Numbered from the stretch's first letter, positions 23,311 to 33,600 are shown. The stretch: 41,653 bases of DNA from CAG-452 sp045531335 (GCA_045531335.1 JAZSDU010000037.1:1-41653); one strand, 5' to 3'. Numbers and translations are program-made. The notes: generated from the letters alone by a model not told the origin.

Positions 23311-24409
23311 TTGGTAATTGATATGGGATATTTTACAAAAGTTTTTAGAAAAACACTAATACTTGCAATTACTTTAATAGTTATATATCTTTCTTTTAAA
23401 TTAGCTATATTCTATATGCCTTTTTTAATTGGGTTCATCATATCTTTATTAATTGAACCTATAATAAAATTTGTAAATAAAAAAACAAAATTAACTAGAA
23501 AAACTAGTGCAATTTTTGTTTTGTTATGCATTTTTACAATATTAATCAGTTTAATTATTTGGGGAATAGTAAGTTTAATTACAGAAGCTTCAAATTTATT
23601 GCAAAGTCTTAATATATACATTGATAAAATATATAATCAAATACAAAGATACATAGCATCTATTGAATTTGATAAAATAGAAGTTCCTGAGCAGGTAATA
23701 TCTATAATTCAAACCTCTAGCAGTAATTTTTTAGACTTTATAAGCAAATGGATAAGTAATTTTTTAACTTCGATATTACAAGGAATAACTTCTTTACCTG
23801 TAATAGGTATATATACAGTAATTACAATACTTTCAACATACTTTATATGTGCAGATAAACTATTTATTCTAGATAAGATAGAACATCATTTTCCAAGAAT
23901 TTGGGTTAAAAAATTTGGAATACATTTTAAAAAAATAATTTCTTCTTTAGGCAATTATTTAAAAGCAGAAGCAACATTAATACTAATATCTTTTATACAA
24001 ATACTTATAGGATTATACATTTTTAAATGGACGGGGTTAAATGTAGGATATCCACTTTTAGCAGCATTAGGAATTGCATTTGTAGATGCTCTTCCAATTT
24101 TACGGTGCTGGAACAGTAATGATACCATGGGCTATAATTTCTGCTGTAAATGGAGATTTAACATTAGGAATAGCCTTATTTGTTTTATATGTAATTATAC
24201 TTATTGTTCATCAAATTTTAGAACCAAGAATAGTAAGCAGGCATTTAGGAATTCATCCTATTTTTACTTTAATAGCAATGTATACTGGATTTAAATTAAC
24301 AGGATTAATAGGTTTGTTTATTGGCCCAATTGTTTTAATAATACTTCAAAATGTATTTGAAACAATGATAGATAATGGAATAGTTAAAACATTATTAGAT
24401 AGAAAATAA
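23311..24409 (+). CDS. AI-2E/YtvI-type membrane permease, reading requires one +1 frame change at CGG
   Basis: Joined at C24103 it gives about 365 residues, the usual length of the AI-2E exporter/YtvI family. Several hydrophobic segments are visible: about 13-55, 68-90, the stretch around 150-190, 225-250, and, after the shift, two more. At codon 265 the zero frame diverges. Skipping the C restores 'PILGAGTVMIPWAIISAVNGD' followed by 'VHQILEPRIVSRHLGIHPIFTLIAMYTGFKLTGLIGLFIGP', the most conserved part of the family. YtvI members act in sporulation, others in transport; the substrate is not deducible. The start is uncertain: a TTG at 23311 after GGGAAGTGA is preferred, with GTG at 23302 and ATG at 23323 as alternatives. 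Confidence 0.8.
24103..24105 (+). other. CGG +1 shift site 3 (permease)
   Basis: Zero frame reads ATT TTA CGG TGC. Skipping C24103 reads ATT TTA GGT GCT and restores the family motif. Confidence 0.8.
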
Positions 24410-24410
24410 A

Positions 24411-24439
24411 TTGCATTTATTAACATAATATGGTATAAT
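24411..24439 (+). promoter_or_regulatory. Promoter with extended -10
   Basis: TTGCAT (24411-24416), 17-base spacer and TATAAT (24434-24439) preceded by ATATGG, the same 12-base ATATGGTATAAT as at 187-198 and 10240-10251. Confidence 0.75.
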
Positions 24440-24498
24440 TATAGTTATCAATATACAGTTTATCTGTATAAATACTTATAAAGGAGGTACTCGTAACT

Positions 24499-24834
24499 AT
24501 GAGTATCGAAGACATCAAGGCAAGGGCTATTACAGTAAAAGTTGGGGAGAATTTGCGTATCCACACACCAAATGGCGAAAATACAATTTCTTTTTCTCCT
24601 GAACAGATGCCCGAAAAGGCATTTAATTACAACGGAGCAAGCATTTGTTTCGTTGTATCCAAAACCATGTATGTTCTTCCATATCATTCTGAGAACTACG
24701 TGGAAATGCTCACAGATTCAGGTTTCGAAAGAAATACAAGTTTGTATGTTCCTTTGAGTGACGGACTCTCGTATCCAACCACAGAAAAGGAAAAATGGCT
24801 GTCTATGATGGAGAAATCCAGAGCAACAGCTTAA
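24499..24834 (+). CDS. Orphan small cytosolic protein
   Basis: A 111-residue protein after AAAGGAGGT. No signal peptide or membrane helix. It looks mostly beta: 'ITVKVGENLRIHTPNGENTISFS', then 'YNGASICFVVSKTMYVLPYH', ending in a helical 'TEKEKWLSMMEKSRATA'. I recognise no family. Codon choice differs from its neighbours, with more C/G at third positions (ATC, GGC, TCC, CTC). Together with the strong extended -10 promoter and its own terminator this links it in style with the orphans at 329 and 10293. It lies between two inverted GTAGGGGC elements. Confidence 0.7.
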   Translation: MSIEDIKARAITVKVGENLRIHTPNGENTISFSPEQMPEKAFNYNGASICFVVSKTMYVLPYHSENYVEMLTDSGFERNTSLYVPLSDGLSYPTTEKEKWLSMMEKSRATA

Positions 24835-24859
24835 CGAACCTATAAGAATCAAACTAGAG

Positions 24860-24891
24860 GTCCAGCTTCACAGCTGGACTTTTGGTTTTTA
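24860..24891 (+). terminator. Intrinsic terminator
   Basis: GTCCAGC/GCTGGAC stem (24860-24866 and 24873-24879), then TTTTGGTTTTT. The tail overlaps the end of the convergent gene. Confidence 0.8.
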
Positions 24892-25431
24892 AAATACAAC
24901 AGAAGTAGGTATATAACTATCGTCAGGTGGATAAACATATATATTATCCTTGGGTTTTTCTATCTGTTTTATTTTTCTTACTTGTATAATAGGCATATCC
25001 CCATGATATTCACCTAAAGTTATTTCTCCAGTCAATTCAACCCAAGCTTCGTTTTCAAAATTTTTAGCGTCTTTACAATCGCACAAGAATCCAACTATTA
25101 ATGTTTGCATATCAGAAGAAATTATCATATCTCTTGCTAAAACAAATTCACTCTCTGTAAAATCTGATAATCTATAAACATATCCTGTAAAACAGATTTT
25201 CTTTCCAATATAAGAATTCACATCATCATGAACAGCTTTTAATATATTTGTATAATTTTCAGTAGTCAGATTAATTATATCATTATCATGCATTTCATCC
25301 TTTACTTTAAAACTATTGTTATATATTCTAAATGCAGATACACAAAAGTATATAGTTATTAAAATAGCTATAATAATAAATATAACTTTTACAATTGCTT
25401 TACCATTAATTTTTACATTGTATATAAACAT
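24889..25431 (-). CDS. Membrane-anchored DUF1980/YcgQ-like domain protein
   Basis: A 180-residue protein. One N-terminal membrane helix (about 10-35) is followed by an extracytoplasmic domain. The segment 'SYIGKKICFTGYVYRLSDF...FVLARDMIISSDMQTLIVGFLC...NEAWVELTGEI' matches the C-terminal OB-like domain of DUF1980/YcgQ proteins, including the 'FVLAR...' core. Here that domain is separated from the multi-helix membrane part found in the family, so it is a shortened relative. YcgQ proteins work with YcgR-type permeases; no such partner is visible. AAAGG lies upstream of the ATG on the minus strand. Function unknown. Confidence 0.7.
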   Translation of the reverse strand: MFIYNVKINGKAIVKVIFIIIAILITIYFCVSAFRIYNNSFKVKDEMHDNDIINLTTENYTNILKAVHDDVNSYIGKKICFTGYVYRLSDFTESEFVLARDMIISSDMQTLIVGFLCDCKDAKNFENEAWVELTGEITLGEYHGDMPIIQVRKIKQIEKPKDNIYVYPPDDSYIPTSVVF

Positions 25432-25489
25432 ATAATCAATCCTTTCAGGTAAATTGTTGTTTTTGAGAATAAAATCAATTGCAAACGTT

Positions 25490-25592
25490 GTAGGGGCAGC
25501 TATCAGCTGTCCGCCTTCGAAGAAATTGCTTTAACATAAATTGGTTTTAGAAAGGCTATCGCGGGTTGCAGATGACTAATAGTCGCCCCTAC
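25490..25592 (-). repeat. GTAGGGGC element, full-length copy B (inverted)
   Basis: 103 bases with GTAGGGGC/GCCCCTAC ends. Its reverse complement aligns with 23078-23181 (shared GCAACCCGC, GCCTTTCTAAAA, GGCGGACAGCTGATAGCTGC). The similarity continues outside the ends ('AGAGGAAT' on one side, 'AAC.T.TGCAAT' on the other). Confidence 0.85.
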
Positions 25593-25690
25593 ATTCCTCT
25601 ACAATTTTAAATATATCTTAATACGATAACATTATTACAAAATTACAATTTATCTAATTATATTTTCCTTTTAAATTCTATGTTTAATTC

Positions 25691-25740
25691 TTGCAATATA
25701 TACCAGTTCGTGATATATTAATCATTAACTGGTGATTAAT
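25691..25740 (+). promoter_or_regulatory. secA promoter with overlapping inverted repeats
   Basis: TTGCAA (25691-25696), 17-base spacer and TATATT (25714-25719). Two interlocking dyads cover it: CCAGTT/AACTGG (25703-25708, 25727-25732) and ATTAATCA/TGATTAAT (25717-25724, 25733-25740). They cannot form at once, so they may be an operator or a switch. Confidence 0.5.
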
Positions 25741-25762
25741 TAGAATGTTGACATCACTAGAT

Positions 25763-25823
25763 GATAAGGATGGGGATGTATCTTATCCTTAGAGACAGAC
25801 AAAGGGGAAAGATGCGTCCCCTT
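25763..25823 (+). repeat. GC-rich double hairpin in the secA leader
   Basis: GATAAG/CTTATC (25763-25768, 25782-25787) and AAGGGGA/TCCCCTT (25802-25808, 25817-25823) around 'GAGACAGACAAAGGGG'. It shares the GACAGAC-plus-GGGG theme with the palindrome at 13793, so it may be a degenerate relative. An in-frame ATG at 25761 would translate it, but there is no ribosome site for that start. Confidence 0.5.
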
Positions 25824-25850
25824 ACCTTAGCAAAGAAAGAAGGAAATTTA

Positions 25851-28604
25851 ATGGGAATATTTAGCAAAATATTTGCTTCATATAGTGAAAAAGAAGTAAA
25901 AAGAGTAATGCCAATAGTAGAAAAAATAAATAGTTTAGAAGAAAGTATATCTAAACTTTCAGATAAAGAACTAAAAAACAAAACAATAGAATTTAAACAA
26001 AGATTATCAGAAGGAGAAACATTAGACAATATTCTTCCAGAAGCATTTGCAACAGTTAGAGAAGCTTCGAAAAGAGTATTAGGAATGAGACATTTTGATG
26101 TTCAATTAATTGGTGGAATTATACTTCATCAAGGAAGAATAGCAGAAATGAAATCAGGTGAAGGAAAAACATTAGTAGCAACACTTCCTGTATATTTAAA
26201 TGCATTATCTGGAAAAGGTGTTCATGTTGTAACAGTAAATGATTACCTAGCCAAAAGAGACAGTGAATGGATGGGAAAACTATATAAATTTTTAGGTCTT
26301 TCTGTAGGACTAGTAATTGCAGGTATGGATAATGTAAAAAAACAAGAAGCATATAACTGCGATATTACTTATGGTACAAATAATGAATATGGATTTGACT
26401 ACTTAAGAGATAATATGGTTATATATAAAAATCAAATGGTTCAAAGACCATTAAATTACGCAATTGTAGACGAAATAGATAGTATTTTAATAGACGAAGC
26501 CCGTACACCTTTAATCATATCTGGTACAGCTGCAGAATCTTCTATTTTATATAAACAAGCAAATGATTTTGTAAAAAAATTAAAACCAAAAGTTTTAGTC
26601 GAAGAAGATGTAAAAGATTTTGATCAAGCAGAAGATAATGAAAATTATGATTATATAGTAGATTTAAAAGCAAAATCATCATCTTTAACACAAAAAGGAA
26701 TTAAAAAAGCTGAAGAATTCTTTAAATTAGAAAACTTAAATGATATAGATAACTCAGATATAGTTCACCACATAAACCAAGCATTACATGCTCATGGTAA
26801 TATGAAAAGAGACATAGATTATATAGTAAAGGATGGAGAAGTTTTAATTGTTGATGAATTCACAGGAAGAATTATGTATGGAAGAAGATATAGTAATGGT
26901 CTTCATCAAGCAATAGAAGCAAAAGAAAATGTAAAAATAGCTAATGAATCAAAAACACTTGCTACAATCACATTCCAAAATTTATTTAGAATGTATGATA
27001 AACTTGCAGGTATGACAGGTACTGCCATGACAGAAGAATCTGAATTTAGAGAAATATATAATTTAGATGTTATCACTATTCCTACAAACAAACCTATGGC
27101 AAGAATAGATAATAATGACATTATATATAAAAATGAAAATGCTAAATTTAGAGCAGTTGTGGCAGATATAAAAGAAAGTTATGCAAAAGGGCAACCGGTA
27201 CTTGTTGGTACAGTTTCTATTGAAAAATCTGAAAAATTAAGTAGCATCTTAAAAAGAGAAGGAATTAAACACGAAGTACTAAACGCTAAGTATCATGAAA
27301 AAGAAGCTCAAATTATTGCTCAAGCTGGTAAATATGGTGCTGTAACAATAGCTACAAATATGGCTGGTCGTGGTACTGATATTATGCTTGGTGGTAATAC
27401 AGAATTTTTAGCAAAACAAGAAATGAAAAAACATGGATTTAGTGATGAATTAATAGAAGAAGCAACTGCGCATAATGAAACTGATGATGAACAAATACTA
27501 AATGCAAGAAAAATATTTGCTGAATATGAAGAAAAATTTAGCAAAGAAATAAAAGAAGAAAAAGAAAAAGTAGTAGCTGCAGGTGGATTAAAAATAATTG
27601 GCACAGAAAGACATGAGTCAAGAAGAATAGATAATCAGCTTCGTGGACGTAGCGGGCGTCAAGGAGATGTTGGAGAAACAAGATTCTATATTGGTCTTGA
27701 TGATGACTTGATGAAAATATTTGGTGGAGATATGGTAACATCTGTATACAATACACTTGGTGCAGACGAAAACATGCCACTTGAAATGGGATTATTATCT
27801 AGAGCAGTTGAAAGTGCTCAAAGAAAAGTAGAAGGAAAACACTTTAGCATTCGTAAACATGTTCTTCAATATGACGATGTTATGAATACTCAAAGAGAAA
27901 TAATATATAAACAAAGAAGACAAGTTTTAGATGGCGAGAATATACATGATAGCATTATGCATATGATAGAAAGTGTCGCAGAAGAAATAGTATTAAACTA
28001 TCTTTCAGATTCAGAATTCAATAAAGAAGGATTACTTCAAGAAACTAAAACTATATTTAAAGTGTCAGAGCTTGATAGTTTAAATTCAAAAAATATAAAT
28101 GAACAAGAAATCATTGAAGAATTGAAAGAAAAAGCATTTAAAAACTATGATGAAAAAGCTAAAGAAATAGGAGAAGAACAACTATCAGAACTTGAAAGAG
28201 TTGTAATGCTTAAAGTAGTTGACCAAAAATGGATGGATCATATAGATAGCATGGATGAACTTAAAGATGGTATAGGACTTAGAGCATATGGTCAAAAAGA
28301 TCCAGTTGTTCAATATAGAATTGAAGGATTTGATATGTTTGATGAAATGGTAAATTCTATCAAACGAGATGTTGTTAAGATTTTATTAAATATAAACAGA
28401 GCACAAAATTTAGAGAGAAAGCAAACAGTAAAAATAACAAAGCAAGGATTACAAGAAGCAGCAGAAGGCTTAAGAAAAGACATGCCAAAAGAATCAAAAG
28501 AAACAACTCACACGCCAGTAGTAAATAATGGACCAAGTATAGGTAGAAATGACCCATGTACATGCGGTTCGGGTAAGAAGTATAAGAATTGTTGTGGGAA
28601 ATAA
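25851..28604 (+). CDS. secA: Preprotein translocase ATPase SecA
   Basis: A complete 917-residue SecA when started at 25851, after AAGAAGG and matching the usual 'MGIFSKIF' beginning. It drives secretory proteins through SecYEG. Seen: 'LGMRHFDVQLIGGIILHQGRIAEM', Walker A SGEGKT at 102-107, 'VNDYLAKRD', 'YGTNNEYGFDYLRDNM', DEID with 'LIDEARTPLIISG', 'YKLAGMTGTA'-type block (here 'YDKLAGMTGTAMTE'), 'TNMAGRGTDIMLGGN', 'GGLKIIGTERHESRRIDNQLRGRSGRQGD', 'WMDHIDSMDELKDGIGLRAYGQKDP', and a C-terminal zinc-binding CTCGSGKKYKNCC. Its usual Firmicutes neighbour prfB lies 7 kb downstream, with a surface-protein locus inserted between them. Confidence 0.97.
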   Translation: MGIFSKIFASYSEKEVKRVMPIVEKINSLEESISKLSDKELKNKTIEFKQRLSEGETLDNILPEAFATVREASKRVLGMRHFDVQLIGGIILHQGRIAEMKSGEGKTLVATLPVYLNALSGKGVHVVTVNDYLAKRDSEWMGKLYKFLGLSVGLVIAGMDNVKKQEAYNCDITYGTNNEYGFDYLRDNMVIYKNQMVQRPLNYAIVDEIDSILIDEARTPLIISGTAAESSILYKQANDFVKKLKPKVLVEEDVKDFDQAEDNENYDYIVDLKAKSSSLTQKGIKKAEEFFKLENLNDIDNSDIVHHINQALHAHGNMKRDIDYIVKDGEVLIVDEFTGRIMYGRRYSNGLHQAIEAKENVKIANESKTLATITFQNLFRMYDKLAGMTGTAMTEESEFREIYNLDVITIPTNKPMARIDNNDIIYKNENAKFRAVVADIKESYAKGQPVLVGTVSIEKSEKLSSILKREGIKHEVLNAKYHEKEAQIIAQAGKYGAVTIATNMAGRGTDIMLGGNTEFLAKQEMKKHGFSDELIEEATAHNETDDEQILNARKIFAEYEEKFSKEIKEEKEKVVAAGGLKIIGTERHESRRIDNQLRGRSGRQGDVGETRFYIGLDDDLMKIFGGDMVTSVYNTLGADENMPLEMGLLSRAVESAQRKVEGKHFSIRKHVLQYDDVMNTQREIIYKQRRQVLDGENIHDSIMHMIESVAEEIVLNYLSDSEFNKEGLLQETKTIFKVSELDSLNSKNINEQEIIEELKEKAFKNYDEKAKEIGEEQLSELERVVMLKVVDQKWMDHIDSMDELKDGIGLRAYGQKDPVVQYRIEGFDMFDEMVNSIKRDVVKILLNINRAQNLERKQTVKITKQGLQEAAEGLRKDMPKESKETTHTPVVNNGPSIGRNDPCTCGSGKKYKNCCGK

Positions 28605-28628
28605 TATTTCAAAAAGTAGGTGGAAATA

Positions 28629-29216
28629 ATGAAATATAAATATACAGAAAAAGATTTAGATTTAATTTCTTGGGAAAGAATTGATAAATTTATCGATAAA
28701 ATTTATTCTGAAGTTTTAAATTACATAACAAAAAACAATTTAAAAATAAGATATATTGCTCCAATATTAAGAGGTGGTGGAGTTCCTGCAATAAAATTAT
28801 CTCATATGTTCAATATAATAGATATGTTACCTATACAATTAAAACATAATGCAGAAACGAAAGATATTGACACAAAAATTGGTTTAGACTATCTAAAAGA
28901 TTCTTCAATAAAACCAGATGAATGCATATTATTAGTAGAAGGAAATCAGGTAACTGGAAAAACCACCAATATTGCAGTACAAATGTTAAGAAAAAAATTT
29001 GGAGATAATGTTAAAATTATAAATGTGTCATTAACTAGAGATTATACATATAGAAATAGCGTAAAAGATGTATGTTTTTCAACATGGGGAATGAGTACTA
29101 ATGAAATGAAAGAAATTTCAAAAGAAGATTGTGAAAAATTAAATATCAGTTATAATCTCGTTTCAGTATATCCATGGGAAAATATTGAAGAAGAATTATA
29201 TGAAATGAATAGTTAA
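28629..29216 (+). CDS. Phosphoribosyltransferase-like protein
   Basis: A 195-residue protein started at 28629 after AGGTGG. It has a type I PRTase-like fold: 'RYIAPILRGGGVPAIKLSHMF' (the RGG segment), a central strand 'CILLVEGNQVTGKTT' in the position of the PRPP loop, then 'VKIINVSLTRDYTYR'. The canonical loop has two acidic residues (DDxxxTGxT); here it reads VEGNQVTGKT, with one acidic residue. It may therefore be a divergent hypoxanthine/xanthine-type enzyme or a regulator that has lost catalysis. It lies 25 bases after secA, probably co-transcribed, with a terminator after it. Confidence 0.65.
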   Translation: MKYKYTEKDLDLISWERIDKFIDKIYSEVLNYITKNNLKIRYIAPILRGGGVPAIKLSHMFNIIDMLPIQLKHNAETKDIDTKIGLDYLKDSSIKPDECILLVEGNQVTGKTTNIAVQMLRKKFGDNVKIINVSLTRDYTYRNSVKDVCFSTWGMSTNEMKEISKEDCEKLNISYNLVSVYPWENIEEELYEMNS

Positions 29217-29225
29217 ATAAAATTT

Positions 29226-29257
29226 AAGTTAGTATTTTTTAATACTAACTTTTTTTA
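29226..29257 (+). terminator. Intrinsic terminator of secA unit
   Basis: The 11-bp stem AAGTTAGTATT/AATACTAACTT (29226-29236, 29241-29251), loop TTTT, then T-run. Confidence 0.85.
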
Positions 29258-29346
29258 TGAATATTTTTCTATTTAAAGCATTAATTATATTATGGAAATT
29301 TAAGCTTAAAGAAATGCTAAAATATGGCAAAATATGGGTAAAATTA

Positions 29347-29375
29347 TTGACAAATATCTTACGGAATTATACAAT
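29347..29375 (+). promoter_or_regulatory. Promoter of the surface-protein pair
   Basis: TTGACA (29347-29352), 17-base spacer and TACAAT (29370-29375), with a second TATAAT 5 bases later. Just upstream, 29318-29345 holds tandem AAAATATGG-like units, a possible regulator site. Confidence 0.6.
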
Positions 29376-29449
29376 ATAATCGTTGATAAACTACGCATTA
29401 TAAGGTCAGTTAAATTTGTAAAATTTATAATTTTAGAAAGGGGATTGAT

Positions 29450-30625
29450 ATGGAAGGAAAAGTTAATAAAGATGTAGAAAACTATTCTAAAAAATTCAAA
29501 ATTTCACTTGGAGTTATAGCAGTTTTAACAATAATTATAATAATATTATTAATTTTATTATTAAGAGTTAAAATACGCTATATTGTAAACTTTGATTCAA
29601 ATGGTGGTTCACATGTATGTTCTATTATTGTTGATAAAAATGGTTTAGCTACTAAACCAGAGGATCCAACAAGAGAAAATTATACATTCGCTGGTTGGTA
29701 CTACAATGATGAGCTATTTGATTTTTCAACACCAATAAAAGAAGATACTCAATTAATTGCAAGATGGGTTGAACTTGGAAGAGTAGCTGGTGTTAGTTTT
29801 GAATATAGTGAATTAACATTAAATGTTGGAGATGTAATGAAGTTAAATGCTTTAATTACACCTGAAGATGCATTAGACAAAACACTAATTTGGGAAAGTA
29901 GTAATCCTGATATTGTTAGTGTAGATGCAAATGGTAATATTAAAGCTTTAAAAGAAGGTACTGCAACAATTAAAGTTACAACAAAAGATGGTGAATTTAC
30001 TGCAGAAGTAAAAATCACTGTTAATAAAAAAGATGTAGAGGAAGAGGAAAAAGAAGAAACAGTACAAACATCTACAACACCAACAAAAAAACCTACTACT
30101 TCTACAGAGGAGCCTAACACTCCTAGCGAAGAAACTATAAAAGTAACAGGAGTTTCTTTAAACAAAACAAATTTAAACTTATACGTAAATGATACTGCAA
30201 AATTAACTGCAACAGTAAAACCTAATAATGCCTCAAATAAACAAGTAACATGGAAAAGTAGTAATCCTGATGTTGTTAGCGTAGATGCAAATGGTAATAT
30301 TAAAGCATTAAAAGAAGGAAGTGCTACTATTACAGTTACAACAAAAGATGGAAATTATACTGCAACTTGCACAGTAACAGTTTCTAAGAAACCTGATAGC
30401 TATGTTGTAACATTTACAGCAGAGCCATTGTATAACAATGTAACTGCACAATATTCTGTAACAGTTACAAAAAATGGTAGCTCATGTAGCTATAAACATG
30501 TAATATATAATGGTAAAAAATTAGGTACATATGCAGATGCAGAAAAATTATCGACTAAATTATCGACAGCTACAGTAAGACTAACAGATGGAACAGATGT
30601 AACAGCTGCAGTAGTTTTTAAATAA
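29450..30625 (+). CDS. Membrane-anchored surface protein: InlB-type repeat plus two BIG2 domains
   Basis: A 391-residue protein. It has a charged cytosolic N-terminus, then one membrane helix at about 20-43. Next comes an InlB/Listeria-Bacteroides repeat ('YIVNFDSNGGSHV...DPTRENYTFAGWYYN...LIARWV', about 43-105) and a first BIG2 Ig-like domain (about 108-193). A Thr/Pro/Glu linker at about 194-228, a second BIG2 domain (about 230-308) and an about 80-residue C-terminal domain follow. The BIG2 copies share 'SSNPD(I/V)VSVDANGNIKALKEG' and are nearly identical in DNA. With no LPxTG the signal-anchor helix probably holds it in the membrane, facing outward. GGGGATTGAT precedes the ATG. It lies 21 bases before the giant gene. 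Confidence 0.85.
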   Translation: MEGKVNKDVENYSKKFKISLGVIAVLTIIIIILLILLLRVKIRYIVNFDSNGGSHVCSIIVDKNGLATKPEDPTRENYTFAGWYYNDELFDFSTPIKEDTQLIARWVELGRVAGVSFEYSELTLNVGDVMKLNALITPEDALDKTLIWESSNPDIVSVDANGNIKALKEGTATIKVTTKDGEFTAEVKITVNKKDVEEEEKEETVQTSTTPTKKPTTSTEEPNTPSEETIKVTGVSLNKTNLNLYVNDTAKLTATVKPNNASNKQVTWKSSNPDVVSVDANGNIKALKEGSATITVTTKDGNYTATCTVTVSKKPDSYVVTFTAEPLYNNVTAQYSVTVTKNGSSCSYKHVIYNGKKLGTYADAEKLSTKLSTATVRLTDGTDVTAAVVFK

Positions 30626-30646
30626 AAAATAAGGGGGAATTAAATT

Positions 30647-33600
30647 ATGCTAAAAAAATGTAGTAAAATACTAATAGCTATTTTATTCGTTTTTCTAATT
30701 TCTCTAATTGCTACAAATACAGTAAATGCTAAAGAAATGACTTTAGATGAATTAACACAAGCAATTATAGAGTATAATCCTGATGTCGCAGATATCTATA
30801 TAATTGGAAATTATGTATTTACTTCAGAATTTAATTATGAACTTGAAGACATAATGTTGTCAGCTCGTTCAATTGAAGTAACAGACGTCGACGGAAAAAC
30901 AAATCAAGATGCTATTCATGGAGAAATGTCAATGTTGCACTATGAAGGAACTTTCGATTCAGATTGGAATTTAACTGGTTTTACACCTATGACACAACTA
31001 GCGGGTGTAGCAGAATCAGCAAACACATTTAATGTAGAATATATCGATTATAATAGATTTATTGCAACAATTGATTTAAAAGCAATAGCAGAAGAAACAT
31101 ATAGTGAATATACTGACAAATTAGCACCTAGTGTTGGAACAGAAAAAATAAATAGTGATATAACAAGTATAAAAGCAACTATAAAAGATTTAAGCGTTTT
31201 ACCAAAAGATGAAGTAAAAGCATTAGCAAATAAATTTTTTGGTACAGAAGGAGTTAAATCTATAACAATAACATTAACACCAGTTGATGGAACACCATAC
31301 GAAAAAGAAATAACTAGTGCTGATCTAGAAACTATATTAAATATGAGCAAGGAAGAATTTTCTACAAAAGCAGGTATAGATTTTGAAAAAATGGTTGGTG
31401 GTAATATAACTGCCAAAGTAAATTTAGAAGAAGGTTACAAAGCTAAAGATGGTGTTGATACATTTACATCAGAAATTAATGCAGAAATAGATGTAAAAGC
31501 AATAGCAGATGCAGCATATGGTAAATATGTTGAGAACAAAGATAAATTATCAAACTATGTATCAGTTGAAAGAGAAGATGTTGTAAACTTTTATGCAATG
31601 TTAAAAACTGTAATTATAGATATAGATTCAGTACCAGTTGATAAAATCAAATCTTTAGCTAAAGAATATTCAGATAAATTCTTTAGTGTACCAGGTATTA
31701 AATCTGTAACAGTAACATTAACAGCACTTGACGGAACAACATATGAAAAAGAAGTAACTCAAGATGATATAGAAGCACTTATCAATATGACTAATGATGA
31801 GTTAAAAGTATTAGTTAAAGAATATATTAAAACAAGCGGTATAACTGTAGATTCAGTAATAGGTGGGGTAATATCTGCAAAAGTTAATTTGAAAGATGGC
31901 TATACAGCAAAAGACAACGTAGATACATTTAATACAAAGCTAGAGGCTGAAATTGATTTTAAAGGATTAGCAAATGCAGCATATAACAAATATGACTCAA
32001 ACTATGCTAGTAAATTAGCAGACTATGTAGTAGCTAAAAAATCAGATAATGTAGCAAATGAAGATGCTATCAAATTAGAACTAACAACAAAAGTATTAAT
32101 ACCTGATACAAGTTTAATACCAGAAGAAGTAGTAAACAAAATAAAAGACAAAATAAATGAATTAAAAACTGAATATAAAGACGAAATAGAAGAAATAAAA
32201 GATTTATTAGATAAAGTAACATATGTTCCTGGTTTTGAATCATTAACATTAACAATCACTTCTGCCGAAGGAGAAGTAATTACAAAAACAATTACAGAAG
32301 CAGAAGCTTTAGCTTTAAAAGATAAATCTGTTGATGAATTAAAAGAATTAGTAAAACAATATGCTACATCAAGTGATATAACTTTAGATTCAATAATAGG
32401 TGGAGAAGTAGCAGTAAAAATCAATTTAAAAGATGGTTATATGGCAAAAGATGGTGCTGATACTTTCAAAGTATTACTTAATGCAGAAATTGATTTTAAA
32501 GAAATAGCAAACACAGTATATGACAAATATGAATCAAACTATGCTAGTAAATTAGAAAATTATGTAGCAACTAAAAAATTAGATACTACAGTAGCAGAAG
32601 ATGCAATTAAATTAGATATAACAGCAAAAGTATTAACAACAGATTTAAGCTTAATACCAGAAGATAAAATTAATGAATTAAAAAATGAATATAAAGATGA
32701 AATTCAAAAAGCAAAAGATTTATTAGATAAAGTAACATATATTCCAGGAATGGAATCAGTTACAGTAACACTTACAACATCTGATGAAAAAGTAATAACT
32801 GCAAATATTACAGAAGCAGAAGCTTTAGCTTTAAAAGATAAATCTGTTGATGAATTAAAAGCATTAGTAAAAGAATATGTTAAAGCAAGTGGCTTAACAA
32901 TTGATTCAATAATTGGTGGAGAAGTGGCTGTAAAAGTTAACCTAAAAGATGGTTACTTAGCAAAAGATGGTGCTGACACATTTAAAGCATTATTTAAAGC
33001 AGAATATGATTTAGAAACATTAGCTAATAAAGCATATAATAAATTTGACACTGATTATTCAATGCTTTTAACAAGTTTTGCAACTGTAGAACAAAAAAAT
33101 TCTACAGAATATAATGTGACAGTAAAAACTACAGACGAAACAGCACTTACACAATTAGCAACTCAACTTAAAGCACAAGCAGGAGACATATTTAGCAAAA
33201 TTTCTAGTGTTCCTGGAGTTGATACTATAACAATAAAACTAACAACTTCAGACAGCAGAACATTTGATAAAGATATTACAGTTGATAATATAATAACTGC
33301 ATCTAATATGAGTGTAGATGAAATAAAAGCATATTTAAAAGAACTAGCAAAAAAACACAATTTAGATGTAAATTCAATACTTGGCGGATCAGTTGAAGCA
33401 AAAATTAATTTTAAAAAAGGTTTTTCTGCAAAGAACGGAAAAGATACATTTAAAATAAATTTTTTAGCTTCAGAATATAATGTAATATTCGATATTGATG
33501 GTGTAAAAACAGTAGAAACAGTAAAAGTTGGCGATACAGTTTCAAAACCATCAGACCCAACTAAAGAAGGGTGTACTTTTGATAAATGGTTATTAAATGG

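Noticed and set aside
24086..24409. Independent 107-residue membrane gene
   Set aside because: It is the C-terminal part of the YtvI-like permease after the shift at 24103.
25761..25850. 30-residue N-terminal extension of SecA
   Set aside because: No ribosome site; it would translate a palindromic leader. 'MGIFSKIF' at 25851 has a ribosome site and matches the family start.
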